DNA of 16,679 nt from Tangfeifania sp. (GCA_018400515.1 JAGYMR010000038.1:1-16679); one strand, 5' to 3'. Shown: positions 1-8,434, numbered from the stretch's first letter. Numbers and translations are program-made. The notes: generated by a model from the sequence alone, not told the origin.

Positions 1-20
1 TTTATTAAAATGTTTATAAA

Positions 21-42
21 ACAGAAAAAGGCTATAACCTTT
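21..42 (-). terminator. Probable intrinsic terminator after the tRNA gene
   Basis: On the minus strand a 5-bp stem (AAAGG/CCTTT, 38-42 with 27-31, 6-base loop) is followed by a T-rich run. It lies about 30 bases past the 3' end of the tRNA, where a tRNA transcript would be expected to end. The stem is short, so this is moderately sure. Confidence 0.45.
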
Positions 43-71
43 AAACCATCTTAACCTGCTGATATTCATTG

Positions 72-145
72 TGGGCCCAGCTGGACTTGAACCAGGGACC
101 ACCTGATTATGAGTCAGGTGCTCTAACCAACTGAGCTATAGGCCC
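72..145 (-). tRNA. tRNA with CAT anticodon, probably tRNA-Ile2 (lysidine type)
   Basis: The minus strand folds as a full cloverleaf of 74 bases. The acceptor stem GGGCCTA pairs with TGGGCCC, the D arm contains AGCTCAGTTGG, the anticodon loop is CTCATAA (anticodon CAT) and the T arm contains GGTTCAAGTCC. The discriminator base is A and CCA is not encoded. A CAT anticodon may mean initiator Met, elongator Met or Ile2, whose C34 is changed to lysidine by TilS. The anticodon arm GACTCATAATC, the T arm and the C4-G69/C5-G68 pairs resemble bacterial Ile2 (E. coli ileX) more than elongator Met. The tRNA is certain; the isotype is a family-based judgement. Confidence 0.93.
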
Positions 146-148
146 GAA

Positions 149-164
149 AACTGCCGGAGCAGTT
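149..164 (-). other. Perfect hairpin with UCCG tetraloop just 5' of the tRNA
   Basis: On the minus strand AACTGC-TCCG-GCAGTT forms a perfect 6-bp stem closed by a UNCG-class tetraloop on a C-G pair, a very stable RNA loop. It is followed by TTTT and ends 3 bases before the first tRNA base. It could be a stable element of the pre-tRNA leader or a short terminator in front of the tRNA. Confidence 0.5.
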
Positions 165-201
165 CATCTTTTCAACGCATTTCTTATACGAAATCCGGAC
201 T

Positions 202-233
202 GCAAGTTTACAACTTTACCTGAAAATACACAA
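202..233 (-). promoter_or_regulatory. Probable promoter of the tRNA gene
   Basis: On the minus strand TTG (231-233) is separated by 20 bases from TAAACTTGC (202-210). This fits the Bacteroidota pattern of a TTTG-type -33 element and a TAnnTTTG -7 element, with one mismatch in the -7 box. It lies about 57 bases upstream of the tRNA. Inference from consensus only. Confidence 0.45.
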
Positions 234-404
234 GCAATTTTTTCTAAAACCAGTAAAACGGGCGGGGATGCCTCCCTTCTTACAAAAGAATTTCTACCTG
301 CCACCAGAAAACATTTTACCCCTCCGGAAATCCCGGTTGACAAAAATTCCCGGCCATCGGCCCAATGCGGCCGGAAAAAAAGGATAATTTCCGGGAAAAT
401 ACCC
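234..404. other. Intergenic stretch without a gene
   Basis: The gene-free gap between the tRNA and the first coding region spans 146-571; this is its central part. No convincing short gene or known RNA is seen. It contains several TTCCGG/ATTTCCC-like blocks (323-336, 347-353, 388-400), the last ending just before the candidate -7 box of the following operon. They could be operator half-sites or simply reflect a CCGG-rich genome. Confidence 0.4.
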
Positions 405-413
405 TAAATTTGC
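405..413 (+). promoter_or_regulatory. Candidate -7 promoter box of the homocysteine/metH operon
   Basis: TAAATTTGC is an exact match to the Bacteroidota -7 element TAnnTTTGC. No good -33 TTTG is found 19-21 bases upstream, so the promoter may need an activator. The near-palindrome at 388-400 lies where such a factor could bind. A start near 420 would leave a leader of about 150 bases. Confidence 0.5.
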
Positions 414-434
414 AGTTTATCAACATTTTCTTAA

Positions 435-489
435 TTCCGGCAGGGAGTCGGTATAAAGAATCTGCAACTCAAAATGAGTTCACCCGGAA
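435..489 (+). promoter_or_regulatory. Structured 5' leader of the homocysteine/metH operon (possible cis-regulatory RNA)
   Basis: TTCCGG (435-440) pairs with CCGGAA (484-489) and encloses a second perfect hairpin, AACTC (466-470) with GAGTT (476-480) across an AAAAT loop, plus a possible short CAG/CTG pairing (441-443 with 462-464). A further 6-bp pairing GCCCGG/CCGGGC lies downstream at about 496-536. This is a multi-stem fold in the leader of a methionine pathway operon. I checked by eye for SAM-I, SAM-II and cobalamin riboswitch core motifs and did not find them. Regulation by a metabolite is an inference. Confidence 0.35.
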
Positions 490-571
490 ACAGGGCCCGG
501 TGGCCGGAGGAAAGGGTTCATGGCCGGGCTTTCTAAAATGAAACGATACGAACAAAAATGCATTCAGCAGT

Positions 572-1735
572 ATGGCAAAGACAAAAACATACCAGGAGAT
601 CAACGAAAAACTGAAAAAGGGCAATGCGGTTGTGCTGACCGCAGAAGAGGTAACCGAAATGGCCCAACATGCCACGCCGGCAGAGATCGTTGAAAAAGTC
701 GACGTGGTGACTACCGCCACCTTCGGAGCAATGTGCTCTTCGGGGGCCGTCATCAATTTCGGCCATGCATCCCCCACCATCCGGATGGAAACGATCCGGC
801 TCAACGGGGTGCCCTGCTATGAGGGCCTTGCGGCCGTGGATTCTTACATCGGCGCATCGGCCTGTGACCCGGACAACCCCGAATACGGGGGTGCTCACGT
901 CATCCAGGATTTGCTTCAGGGAAAAGATGTGATCCTGGAAGCCTGGGGAAAAGGTACCGACTGCTATCCCCGGAAACACATCCGCACAAAGATAAACATC
1001 AACACCATCAATGAATTTTTCCTTTTTAACCCGCGCAATGCCTATCAGAACTACAACGTGGCCGTCAACACCACCAAAAATATTATCTACACTTACATGG
1101 GTACCCTCCTGCCCAATATGCGGAATGCCAACTACTCCACCTCGGGCGAACTCAGCCCGCTGTTGAATGATCCCGAACTGAGGACCATCGGAATTGGTAC
1201 CCGCATCTTCCTGGGAGGAACCCAGGGGTTTGTTGCATGGAACGGAACACAGTTCAATACCACCCGCCCAAAAAATGAATACGGCGTGCCCGTCACCAAT
1301 GCGGCAACCATTGCCGTGGTGGGCAACCTAAAAGAGATGTCGCCTGAATACCTGCAGGCCGCTTATTACGAAAAATATGGGGTCAGCATGTTCAACGGCA
1401 TCGGCATCCCCATCCCGGTACTGGATGAAGACATGGCCCGGCGGGTTTCCATCAGCAACCGCCAGATCGAAACATCTGTCCTCGATTACGCCACCGAAGG
1501 CCAGCCGAAACTCGCACAGGTAACTTACGAAGAACTGCGTTCGGGCTTCATAAAAGTGAAAGGGAAAAAGGTCCGCACCGCCCCGCTCTCAAGCCTGGCA
1601 AAGGCACGAAAAATTGCCGCTGAGCTCAAAAAACAGCTGGAGAACGGCACCTTCGAAATTTCGCAACCGGTGCAACTATTCCCCACCAACACGTCACTCA
1701 ATAACCTAAAAGAAAGCGAGGTGGACCATGATTAA
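572..1735 (+). CDS. Homocysteine biosynthesis protein, COG1900/DUF39 (HcyBio) family
   Basis: This 387-residue protein belongs to the DUF39/COG1900 family. In Methanosarcina the homologue (MA1821), together with a NIL-ferredoxin, is needed to make homocysteine from aspartate semialdehyde and a sulfide-derived sulfur without O-acetylhomoserine. Visible family blocks are the N-terminal TTATFGAMCSSG with Cys55, the following NFGHASPTIRM, GKGTDCYPRK with Cys131, and the glycine-rich RIFLGGTQGFVAWNGTQF. Cys55 and Cys131 appear to correspond to the two conserved cysteines proposed to carry a persulfide in the archaeal protein. The C-terminal CBS domains of some archaeal members are absent, so the protein ends after the catalytic region. 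The ATG at 572 has no good Shine-Dalgarno site. Its 3' end overlaps the NIL-ferredoxin gene by 8 bases, so the two are translationally coupled. A cytoplasmic enzyme is expected. The family call is firm; the reaction is transferred from archaea. Confidence 0.92.
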   Translation: MAKTKTYQEINEKLKKGNAVVLTAEEVTEMAQHATPAEIVEKVDVVTTATFGAMCSSGAVINFGHASPTIRMETIRLNGVPCYEGLAAVDSYIGASACDPDNPEYGGAHVIQDLLQGKDVILEAWGKGTDCYPRKHIRTKININTINEFFLFNPRNAYQNYNVAVNTTKNIIYTYMGTLLPNMRNANYSTSGELSPLLNDPELRTIGIGTRIFLGGTQGFVAWNGTQFNTTRPKNEYGVPVTNAATIAVVGNLKEMSPEYLQAAYYEKYGVSMFNGIGIPIPVLDEDMARRVSISNRQIETSVLDYATEGQPKLAQVTYEELRSGFIKVKGKKVRTAPLSSLAKARKIAAELKKQLENGTFEISQPVQLFPTNTSLNNLKESEVDHD

Positions 1736-2138
1736 AAAGAGATACATCCTGAACTTCCCCCCTGACCGGGGCGATAAACCGCTCAGCTATCACCTGGTAA
1801 AAGATTACGACATCCGGATTAACATCCTGAAAGCGGAGGTTTATCCGGGAAAACGGGGAAGCCTGCTCCTGGAACTGCAGGGGAAAAAAGAGCATATTCA
1901 AAAAAGCATTGAATACCTCACCCGGCACCATGTCTCCTGCGAACCGCTGGAAAAACGGATCCATTTTAAGGAGGAGCAGTGCATCAACTGCGGCAGTTGC
2001 ACGGCCGTCTGTTTTGCGGGAGCACTTACGATGAACAACGCCACCTGGGAGCTGGAATTTGACAAAAACAAATGCGTTGTTTGCGAATTGTGCATTGATG
2101 CCTGCCCGCTTCACCTTTTTGAAATTGATTTCAGGTGA
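1728..2138 (+). CDS. NIL-domain 2[4Fe-4S] ferredoxin, partner of the homocysteine biosynthesis protein
   Basis: This is a small 136-residue protein. Residues 1 to about 75 look like a NIL domain, the ACT-like fold also found at the C-terminus of the methionine importer ATPase MetN. It is followed by two ferredoxin motifs: Cys85-x2-Cys88-x2-Cys91-x3-Cys95 and Cys116-x2-Cys119-x2-Cys122-x3-Cys126-Pro. This is the architecture of Methanosarcina MA1822, the electron-transfer partner of the COG1900 protein in homocysteine formation. The likely role is to supply electrons to reduce a persulfide or thio-intermediate on the enzyme. The ATG lies inside the end of the preceding gene, with AGGTGG a few bases upstream as a fair Shine-Dalgarno site. 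All eight cluster ligands are present, so two low-potential clusters are expected, fitting an anaerobe. It could serve other reductases, but its position makes the homocysteine role most likely. Confidence 0.92.
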   Translation: MIKKRYILNFPPDRGDKPLSYHLVKDYDIRINILKAEVYPGKRGSLLLELQGKKEHIQKSIEYLTRHHVSCEPLEKRIHFKEEQCINCGSCTAVCFAGALTMNNATWELEFDKNKCVVCELCIDACPLHLFEIDFR

Positions 2139-2228
2139 ACATGGTTTCCCGCCGGAAGAGGGGTTGCAATGCCCCGCCCCCGGTGGCCTGAAACCAAAAT
2201 TACCCGGAACCCTGGCAATAAAAAAACC

Positions 2229-2975
2229 ATGTTCCAGCCGCGTACATACCGATCGCAATTCAATACCAACCGTTTTAAAGGGTTTCAGCTGGTATACCGG
2301 GAAACCGACCTGTGGATCGGGGTGGATCCGGGTTCATTCCACCGGGAAATGGAAGCAGCCGCATGGAACAAAATTATAGAACTCCGGGAAAAACTGGATG
2401 CATACATTCGACAGGAACCGGCCTTTGCGGAAAGCCTTCACCCGTTTTCTCCTCCGGGAAATGCCCCTCCGGAAGCCCGGGAGATGGCTACAGCAGCGGG
2501 AAAAGCCGGGATCGGACCCATGGCCTCCGTAGCGGGACTGTTTGCCCGGGAGGTGGGTGAAACCCTGTCAGAAAATTTTCCGGTAAAAGAATTGGTTATT
2601 GAAAACGGAGGCGATATTTTTGCCCTCTTTGAAAAGGAACTCGTTCTCTCTTTATTTGCAGGAGATTCCCCCCTTTCGGGAAAAGTCGGACTGGCGGTTC
2701 CGGCAGGAACCGGAAAAGTGGGGATCTGTACCTCCGCCGGAACGGTCGGGCCGTCCCTGAGCTTTGGAAAGGCCGATGCCGTGGTGGTGGTCTGCAGGGA
2801 CATCCTGCTTGCCGATGCCTTTGCCACCGTTTACGGGAACCAGGTGCACTCCCCCGGCGACATCGAACAGGTGCTGAACCGTTCAGAGGAGAACCCGGAA
2901 ATCATCTCCATTTTCATTGTTTGCAAAGACAAAATGGGAATCCGGGGAGAATATGAAATGCGATTATTTAAATAA
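2229..2975 (+). CDS. UPF0280/COG2122 family protein (ApbE-like fold)
   Basis: From the ATG at 2229 the product has 248 residues. That start gives MFQPRTYR, matching the usual N-terminus of UPF0280 proteins. An ATG at 2169 would add 20 residues rich in Pro, Arg and Lys that do not look like the family, so it was not chosen. Recognisable blocks are ETDLWIGV (25-32), [11 protein letters not shown] (93-103), ENGGDI (125-130) and a later [17 protein letters not shown] region. They are related to ApbE flavin transferases, though the UPF0280 reaction is unknown. As I recall, the Methanosarcina member (MA1715) supports growth at low sulfide and was grouped with the COG1900/NIL-ferredoxin homocysteine pathway. 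Its position between that pair and metH supports a role in sulfur handling. It starts 90 bases after the ferredoxin gene, and its stop shares a base with the metH start (TAATG). The family is sure; the function is not. Confidence 0.88.
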   Translation: MFQPRTYRSQFNTNRFKGFQLVYRETDLWIGVDPGSFHREMEAAAWNKIIELREKLDAYIRQEPAFAESLHPFSPPGNAPPEAREMATAAGKAGIGPMASVAGLFAREVGETLSENFPVKELVIENGGDIFALFEKELVLSLFAGDSPLSGKVGLAVPAGTGKVGICTSAGTVGPSLSFGKADAVVVVCRDILLADAFATVYGNQVHSPGDIEQVLNRSEENPEIISIFIVCKDKMGIRGEYEMRLFK

Positions 2976-5900
2976 TGGAAAAAGTGACTTTGAATATAAA
3001 TAAAACCGATATAAAAACGCTGCTGAAATCAAGGGTGCTTGTCATGGACGGAGCCATGGGAACCCTGTTGCAGGACTACAAACTTCAGGAAAAGGACTAC
3101 AGGGGCAAACGCCTCGAAAAGGCGGACTACGATCAAAAAGGAAACAATGACATCCTCTCGCTCACCTGCCCCAAAATTATTTCAGAAATTCACCATAGCT
3201 ACCTGGAGGCGGGTGCGGATATCGTTTTAACCAATACCTTCAATGCCAACCGCATTTCGCAGGCCGATTACAATACACAGGAACTGGTTTATGAAATGAA
3301 CAGGGAAGCAGCCCGGCTTGCCCGTGAAGCAACGGATAAATTCACGGAAAAAACACCGGAAAAACCGCGGTTTGTTTGCGGTACGATGGGCCCTACCAAT
3401 AAAACCCTGTCGCTGTCGCCCGATGTGAACAATCCGGGGTACCGGGCCGTCACCTTTGACGATGTAAAAGAGGCCTACCGGGAACAGGCGGAGGGTTTGA
3501 TTGACGGGGGGGCTGAATTGCTGCTTCTGGAAACCATTTTCGATACCCTCAATGCCAAAGCCGCCCTTTTTGCGATCGAAGAGGCCCTGGAAGAACGGAA
3601 AACCCAGCTTCCGCTGATGATCTCCGGAACCATTACCGATGCCAGCGGACGCACCCTCTCCGGACAAACGCTGGAGGCTTTCCTGAATTCCCTTTCACAT
3701 ATTAACCTGCTCAGCTTTGGTCTCAATTGCTCCATGGGCGCCCGCGAACTGCTGCCCTATGTAAAAGAACTCTCCGCAAAATCCCCCTTCTTTGTCAGCG
3801 TCCACCCCAATGCAGGACTCCCCAACCAGTTTGGCCGGTACGACGAAACAGCCAAGGTAATGGCCGGGTTCATGGAAGATTTCCTTGCCAACAACTATGT
3901 CAACATCATCGGAGGCTGTTGCGGAACCACCCCCGAACATATCCGGAGGTTCGTGAAGCTGGCTGAAAAAGCCCGGCCCCACCAGGTCGTTGCCCGAAGC
4001 AGGGACACCCGGCTGAGCGGACTGGAACCACTGACCATCACCCCGCAAACCAATTTTGTAAATATCGGCGAACGGTGCAACGTGGCAGGCTCCCGGAAAT
4101 TTGCCCGCCTCATCCGGGAAGAAAAATATGAAGAGGCGCTTGCGATCGCACGCAACCAGGTGGAAAACGGCGCCCAGGTGATTGACGTCAATGTGGACGA
4201 TGCCATGCTCGATGCGGAAAAGGAGATGGTAACCTTCCTGAACCTGATGATGGCCGAACCGGATATCGCCAAACTGCCGGTTATGGTGGACTCATCAAAA
4301 TGGAACGTGATCGAGGCCGGGCTGAAATGCCTGCAGGGTAAATCCATTGTGAACTCCATCAGCTTAAAAGAGGGGGAAAATACCTTTATTTACCAGGCCG
4401 GACGCATTAAACAATACGGGGCGGCCGTCGTAGTGATGGCTTTCGACGAAAAAGGCCAGGCCGACACGTTTGAACGGCGGATTGAAATTTGCCAGCGGGC
4501 TTATAAAATCCTGACCGAAAAAGTCCTCTTCCGCCCGGAAGACATCATTTTCGATCCCAATGTGCTGACCATCGGTACCGGGATTGAAGAACACAACAAC
4601 TATGCGGTGGATTTCATCAAATCGGTGGAATGGATCAAAAAACACCTGCCCCTGGCCAAAACCAGCGGAGGCATCAGCAATGTGTCATTCTCTTTCAGGG
4701 GAAACAACGTGGTGCGCGAAGCCATGCACTCGGTATTCCTCTACCATGCCATCCGTGCCGGCCTCGACATGGGCATTGTGAACCCCGGCATGCTGCAGAT
4801 CTATGATGAGATCCCCGGCGACCTGCTCGAAAAAACAGAAGACCTGGTGCTGAACCGCCGGCCGGATGCCACCGAACAGTTGCTCGATTTTGCCGAACAT
4901 TACCAACAGGAGGCGAAAAGCGAAGTGAAAAAGGATGACTGGCGGGACCTGCCCCTCGAAAAACGCATTTCGCATGCCCTGGTAAAAGGAATCCCCGATT
5001 TTGTGGATGCTGACATGGCCGAAGCCCTGAAGGTGTATCAACCACCCCTGGATATCATCGAAGGCCCCCTGATGAACGGCATGAATGTGGTAGGAGAGCT
5101 GTTTGGTTCGGGGAAAATGTTCCTCCCCCAGGTGATTAAATCGGCCCGGGTGATGAAAAAAGCAGTGGCCTACCTGCTCCCCTACATTGAAGCCGATAAA
5201 GCCAAAACGAAAACTGTCAGCCGGCAGAAAAAGGTACTGCTGGCCACTGTAAAAGGCGATGTGCACGACATTGGCAAAAACATCGTGGGGGTGGTGCTCG
5301 GGTGCAATAATTATGAAATCATCGACCTGGGGGTCATGGTTCCCACCGAAAAAATCCTCGACACTGCCCTCAAAGAAGAGGCGGATATTATCGGGCTGAG
5401 CGGGCTGATCACCCCCTCGCTGGAAATTATGACGGACATCGCCCAAGAGATGAAAAAACGCCAAATGACCATGCCGCTGCTCATTGGCGGGGCAACCACC
5501 TCAAAAATCCATACCGCGGTGAAGATCGACCCGGAATACCCGCCACCGGTTGTGCATGTCAAGGATGCTTCGCTGGCCGTGAACGTTGTCTCCAGCCTCC
5601 TGGCAAAAGACGAAAACTATATTCAGTCGGTCCGGAAAGATTATGATCAGATCCGGGAATTCCAGGCACAGCGAAAACCAAAAACCTACCTGACAATCAA
5701 TGAAGCACGGGAAAACAGGTTCCGCCCCGACTGGAGCAGGACACCACTGTACCAACCCAACCTAACCGGAGTGAAACACCTCATCGACTTCCCGCTGGAG
5801 ACCTTGCGGGAGTATATTGACTGGACCTTCTTTTTCCTGACCTGGAACATGAAGGGGCACTACCCCCAAATCCTCAACGATGAAAAACAGGGAGAAGCCG

Positions 5901-6661
5901 CCCGCAAATTATTTGCCGAGGCCAATGCCTTTCTCGATGAAATCATTGATAAAAAGATGTTGCAGGCCAATGCCGCTTTCGGTATATGGCCCGCCAATGC
6001 CAGCGGCGATGACATCATCCTTTTCAACGACGAATCGCGCCAAAAAGAAGCCGGCCGGTTTTTCCACCTCCGTCAGCAGGAAAAGAAGAAAACCGGATCT
6101 CCCAATCTATGCCTGTCCGATTTTGTGGCTCCGCTGGATTCGGGGAAAGCCGATTATTGCGGGGGATTTGCAACCACAGCCGGTATTGGCATTCATCCCT
6201 GGATTGAGGAGTTCAAAAAAGACCACAACGATTACAAGGCCATCATGCTGGAAGCACTGGCCGACCGGTTGAGCGAAGCATTTGCCGAGCTGCTGCACGA
6301 AAAAATCCGGAAAGAGTACTGGGGCTATGCCCCCGGCGAGAACCTCTCCCATGAAGATCTGCTGAAAGTGAAATACCAGGGAATACGCCCTGCACTGGGC
6401 TATCCTGCCTGCCCGGAACACTCGGAAAAGGAAAACCTCTTCCGCCTGTTAAAAGCAGAAAAAACGGGAATGTCCCTGACAGAACATTTTGCCATGCTGC
6501 CCAATGCTTCGGTTTCGGGCCAATATTTCGCCCACCCGGATTCGCGCTATTTCAGCCTCGGAAAAGCAGGACATGACCAGGTCGCCGATTATGCCCGCAG
6601 GAAAGGAAAACCGGTGGAATACATCGAAAAATTCCTGCCCGCCAACCTGAACTATAAATAA
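2975..6661 (+). CDS. metH: Cobalamin-dependent methionine synthase MetH, full length
   Basis: This cytoplasmic enzyme of 1228 residues (E. coli 1227) moves a methyl group from 5-methyltetrahydrofolate through cobalamin to homocysteine. All modules are present. The homocysteine domain (about 10-335) has zinc ligands Cys252, Cys315 and Cys316 (GGCCGTT). The folate-binding domain (about 355-640) contains [14 protein letters not shown]. The helical cap (about 650-745) is followed by the cobalamin domain (about 750-890) with Asp762-Val-His764-Asp-Ile-Gly, where His764 is the lower cobalt ligand (E. coli His759). The AdoMet-dependent reactivation domain (about 905-1228) carries Arg1138-Pro-Ala-Leu-Gly-Tyr1143-Pro-Ala. 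No catalytic residue seems to be missing. The start overlaps the UPF0280 stop by one base (TAATG), so translation is coupled to the homocysteine genes upstream; the operon therefore makes and uses its own homocysteine. No obvious terminator follows the stop. Confidence 0.98.
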   Translation: MEKVTLNINKTDIKTLLKSRVLVMDGAMGTLLQDYKLQEKDYRGKRLEKADYDQKGNNDILSLTCPKIISEIHHSYLEAGADIVLTNTFNANRISQADYNTQELVYEMNREAARLAREATDKFTEKTPEKPRFVCGTMGPTNKTLSLSPDVNNPGYRAVTFDDVKEAYREQAEGLIDGGAELLLLETIFDTLNAKAALFAIEEALEERKTQLPLMISGTITDASGRTLSGQTLEAFLNSLSHINLLSFGLNCSMGARELLPYVKELSAKSPFFVSVHPNAGLPNQFGRYDETAKVMAGFMEDFLANNYVNIIGGCCGTTPEHIRRFVKLAEKARPHQVVARSRDTRLSGLEPLTITPQTNFVNIGERCNVAGSRKFARLIREEKYEEALAIARNQVENGAQVIDVNVDDAMLDAEKEMVTFLNLMMAEPDIAKLPVMVDSSKWNVIEAGLKCLQGKSIVNSISLKEGENTFIYQAGRIKQYGAAVVVMAFDEKGQADTFERRIEICQRAYKILTEKVLFRPEDIIFDPNVLTIGTGIEEHNNYAVDFIKSVEWIKKHLPLAKTSGGISNVSFSFRGNNVVREAMHSVFLYHAIRAGLDMGIVNPGMLQIYDEIPGDLLEKTEDLVLNRRPDATEQLLDFAEHYQQEAKSEVKKDDWRDLPLEKRISHALVKGIPDFVDADMAEALKVYQPPLDIIEGPLMNGMNVVGELFGSGKMFLPQVIKSARVMKKAVAYLLPYIEADKAKTKTVSRQKKVLLATVKGDVHDIGKNIVGVVLGCNNYEIIDLGVMVPTEKILDTALKEEADIIGLSGLITPSLEIMTDIAQEMKKRQMTMPLLIGGATTSKIHTAVKIDPEYPPPVVHVKDASLAVNVVSSLLAKDENYIQSVRKDYDQIREFQAQRKPKTYLTINEARENRFRPDWSRTPLYQPNLTGVKHLIDFPLETLREYIDWTFFFLTWNMKGHYPQILNDEKQGEAARKLFAEANAFLDEIIDKKMLQANAAFGIWPANASGDDIILFNDESRQKEAGRFFHLRQQEKKKTGSPNLCLSDFVAPLDSGKADYCGGFATTAGIGIHPWIEEFKKDHNDYKAIMLEALADRLSEAFAELLHEKIRKEYWGYAPGENLSHEDLLKVKYQGIRPALGYPACPEHSEKENLFRLLKAEKTGMSLTEHFAMLPNASVSGQYFAHPDSRYFSLGKAGHDQVADYARRKGKPVEYIEKFLPANLNYK

Positions 6662-6676
6662 TAATGCCCAATTGAT

Positions 6677-6685
6677 TATCTTTGC
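6677..6685 (+). promoter_or_regulatory. Candidate promoter -7 box for the CPBP protease gene
   Basis: TATCTTTGC matches TAnnTTTGC exactly and lies 18 bases before the ATG at 6704, giving a very short leader. A TTTG element at the right distance is lacking (the region reads AT-rich, overlapping the metH stop), so the match is half complete. It suggests the protease can be transcribed independently of metH. Confidence 0.45.
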
Positions 6686-6703
6686 ACAAAAAATTATACC
6701 CGC

Positions 6704-7639
6704 ATGTTGTTTAATGCTTTCCGGGGGATGAAACCGCTTCCCCAACTGATGTTTTCAGCGTTTGTCATTGTAATCAGCTTCCTCTTCTTTTTGCTGATCT
6801 CCATGCTGGCTGCCATTCCGATTTTCGGGATCGACTCCCTGCTGGACATCCCCACCCTCCATGATGCCACCCGGCCGGAAAACATCCGGATACTGAAATA
6901 CCTGCAAGTCGTACAATCGACCGGTCTCTTCATTGTTCCCCCCTTCGTCCTGGCATGGCTGTTTCACGGAAAAATTGCCGCATACCTGAACATGGACAAA
7001 AAACCGGACATTTCATCGCTGTTTCTTGTCGCGGCAATGATCATTATCGCCCTCCCTTTCATCAATTTCATCGGCGAGTGGAACATGCAGATGCAGTTTC
7101 CGGAATGGCTTTCGGGTATGGAACGCTGGATGAAAAATGCGGAAGAAAATGCCGCTGAGCTCACCGAAGCCTTCCTGAAAGTGGAGACGACCGGTGGAAT
7201 GATCTTTAATCTCTTTATGATCGCCTTCCTGCCGGCCATCGGCGAAGAACTGCTCTTCCGCGGGGTCATTCAGCGGATCTTCACCCGGTGGACCCGGAGT
7301 TACCACGGGGGAATCTGGATCTCCGCCATCCTTTTCAGTGCCTTGCACATACAGTTCTACGGATTTATCCCGCGGATGCTGCTGGGCGTTCTTTTCGGGT
7401 ATCTGCTGGTGTGGAGCGGCTCCATCTGGCTGCCCGTCACTGCGCATTTCATCAACAACGGATTTGCCGTTATCGCGCTTTTCCTGGTCGACAAAAATGT
7501 ATTGAACCCGCGCGTGGAAGATATCGGCTCCTCACCTGAATATCATTACCTGGCAGTAATAAGCCTGCTGCTGACCGGCGTTTTGATGTTTTTTATTAAA
7601 AAAGAAAACAGGGGAAAGGAGCTCCGTTACCTTCAATGA
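6704..7639 (+). CDS. CPBP family intramembrane glutamic/metalloprotease (CAAX protease-like, Abi)
   Basis: This is a 311-residue multi-pass inner-membrane protein with about eight hydrophobic stretches, for example near 15-37, 66-83, 99-118, 163-179 and 283-302. It carries the three CPBP motifs: Glu181-Glu182-x3-Arg186 (EELLFRG), Phe211-x3-His215 (FSALH) and His248-x3-Asn252 (HFINN). These residues form the active site in Rce1-type enzymes. Bacterial members are mostly uncharacterised, with roles suggested in protein maturation, self-immunity to bacteriocins or sensor cleavage. Nothing nearby points to a bacteriocin. It starts 42 bases after metH but has its own candidate promoter and no clear metabolic link to the upstream operon. 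The substrate is unknown. Confidence 0.93.
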   Translation: MLFNAFRGMKPLPQLMFSAFVIVISFLFFLLISMLAAIPIFGIDSLLDIPTLHDATRPENIRILKYLQVVQSTGLFIVPPFVLAWLFHGKIAAYLNMDKKPDISSLFLVAAMIIIALPFINFIGEWNMQMQFPEWLSGMERWMKNAEENAAELTEAFLKVETTGGMIFNLFMIAFLPAIGEELLFRGVIQRIFTRWTRSYHGGIWISAILFSALHIQFYGFIPRMLLGVLFGYLLVWSGSIWLPVTAHFINNGFAVIALFLVDKNVLNPRVEDIGSSPEYHYLAVISLLLTGVLMFFIKKENRGKELRYLQ

Positions 7640-7647
7640 CCAGACCT

Positions 7648-7676
7648 CTGCCCCGGCAGCTATATACCAAGGGGTA
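7648..7676. terminator. Hairpins between convergent genes, possible terminator
   Basis: The 54-base gap between two convergent genes contains CTGC-CCCG-GCAG (7648-7659) and TACC-AAGG-GGTA (7665-7676). Neither is followed by a clear T-run on either strand, so a terminator role is suggested mainly by location. Confidence 0.25.
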
Positions 7677-7693
7677 GCCGCTCCTGCAGGCCA

Positions 7694-8434
7694 TTAACTG
7701 AATTCGAATAACAAATCGACCTGCATCCCCTCCGAGCGAAGCACTTTTTTCTCATTCCGGCGAAAAACGTAAACAACCCCGTACTCCTCAGCCAGCTGCC
7801 TTTTATGCCCGGGAGATCCGGCGTCCAGATTCTCCTCAATCTCGGTCCACAAAGAACGGATAAATTCGTTGGTATTTTTTCTGATCTCCTCCATACGGCT
7901 GTAAGAACGCAACGTGTTTTTTTTCAGGTTCTTCTGGAAAAAGGCGGCATCCCTGAAGTTTTCAACCTGTACTTTCACAAGCGCAATGGAAGGGTTATAA
8001 AAAGGGCTGCCCCCTTGCTGCATTCGCTTCTGTTCACCGTCCATCAGTTTCCATCCCCAGTTCAGCACTTCCTCTTCGGTATTCAGTGACGGAACCTTCA
8101 TTCCCAGCTCCTGCAATCCGTAAAAATTACATGCTTCCGGTTTCAGCTCCTCCCGCTCAATGCTCATATACACCATCTGAATGAAATGGGAAACATAGAT
8201 CCGTGCCTTATCCCTTGCAGCTTTATAGGCGGGATTATTTTCCGTCTCCTTCTTCAGGTCCAGCTCATACTGTTTGAGGTGATTCTCAAAGAAGGTCTTA
8301 ACATTTTGAAGTTCATAACGGGTTTTTTCCGAAAAGGCCCTTCTTCCGGCCTCTTTTTCGGAAGCCATTTTCAGGGCAGCATCCAGAGCCCGCAGCCGGG
8401 CTTTGTCGGTGGTTGGCAAACGGCGGTATGGCAT
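7694..8434 (-). CDS. Conserved-type hypothetical protein, helix-rich, Bacteroidota-like
   Basis: This 246-residue soluble protein has no signal peptide or membrane helix, and I cannot assign it to a named family. The first third is strongly helical and rich in Lys, Arg and Glu. The middle holds FYGLQELGMKVP and LNWGWKLMDGEQ, then FYNPSIALVKVQVENF. The C-terminal third is again charged and ends in VVYVFRRNEKKVLR followed by a hydrophobic tail. The N-terminal MPYRRLPTTDKARLRAL resembles Bacteroidota hypothetical proteins I have seen, but no function is known to me. It is clearly coding, since its amino-acid make-up is normal and codon use matches its neighbours. It stands alone, with a hairpin after sdhB upstream and a convergent gene downstream. 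Confidence 0.85.
   Translation of the reverse strand: MPYRRLPTTDKARLRALDAALKMASEKEAGRRAFSEKTRYELQNVKTFFENHLKQYELDLKKETENNPAYKAARDKARIYVSHFIQMVYMSIEREELKPEACNFYGLQELGMKVPSLNTEEEVLNWGWKLMDGEQKRMQQGGSPFYNPSIALVKVQVENFRDAAFFQKNLKKNTLRSYSRMEEIRKNTNEFIRSLWTEIEENLDAGSPGHKRQLAEEYGVVYVFRRNEKKVLRSEGMQVDLLFEFS

Noticed and set aside
72..145. Elongator tRNA-Met identity
   Set aside because: It is possible because of the CAT anticodon, but the C4-G69/C5-G68 pairs and the anticodon and T arms look more like tRNA-Ile2. It is not fully excluded.
414..571. SAM-I, SAM-II or cobalamin riboswitch before the homocysteine operon
   Set aside because: None of the conserved core strings or the B12 box could be found by eye, so only an unassigned structured leader is reported.
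2169..2228. Upstream ATG start for the UPF0280 gene
   Set aside because: The added 20 residues do not resemble the family, and the ATG at 2229 gives the expected MFQPRTYR start.
4685..5464. A 259-codon open frame on the minus strand inside metH
   Set aside because: It is antisense to the conserved cap and cobalamin domains of MetH and has no domain of its own.
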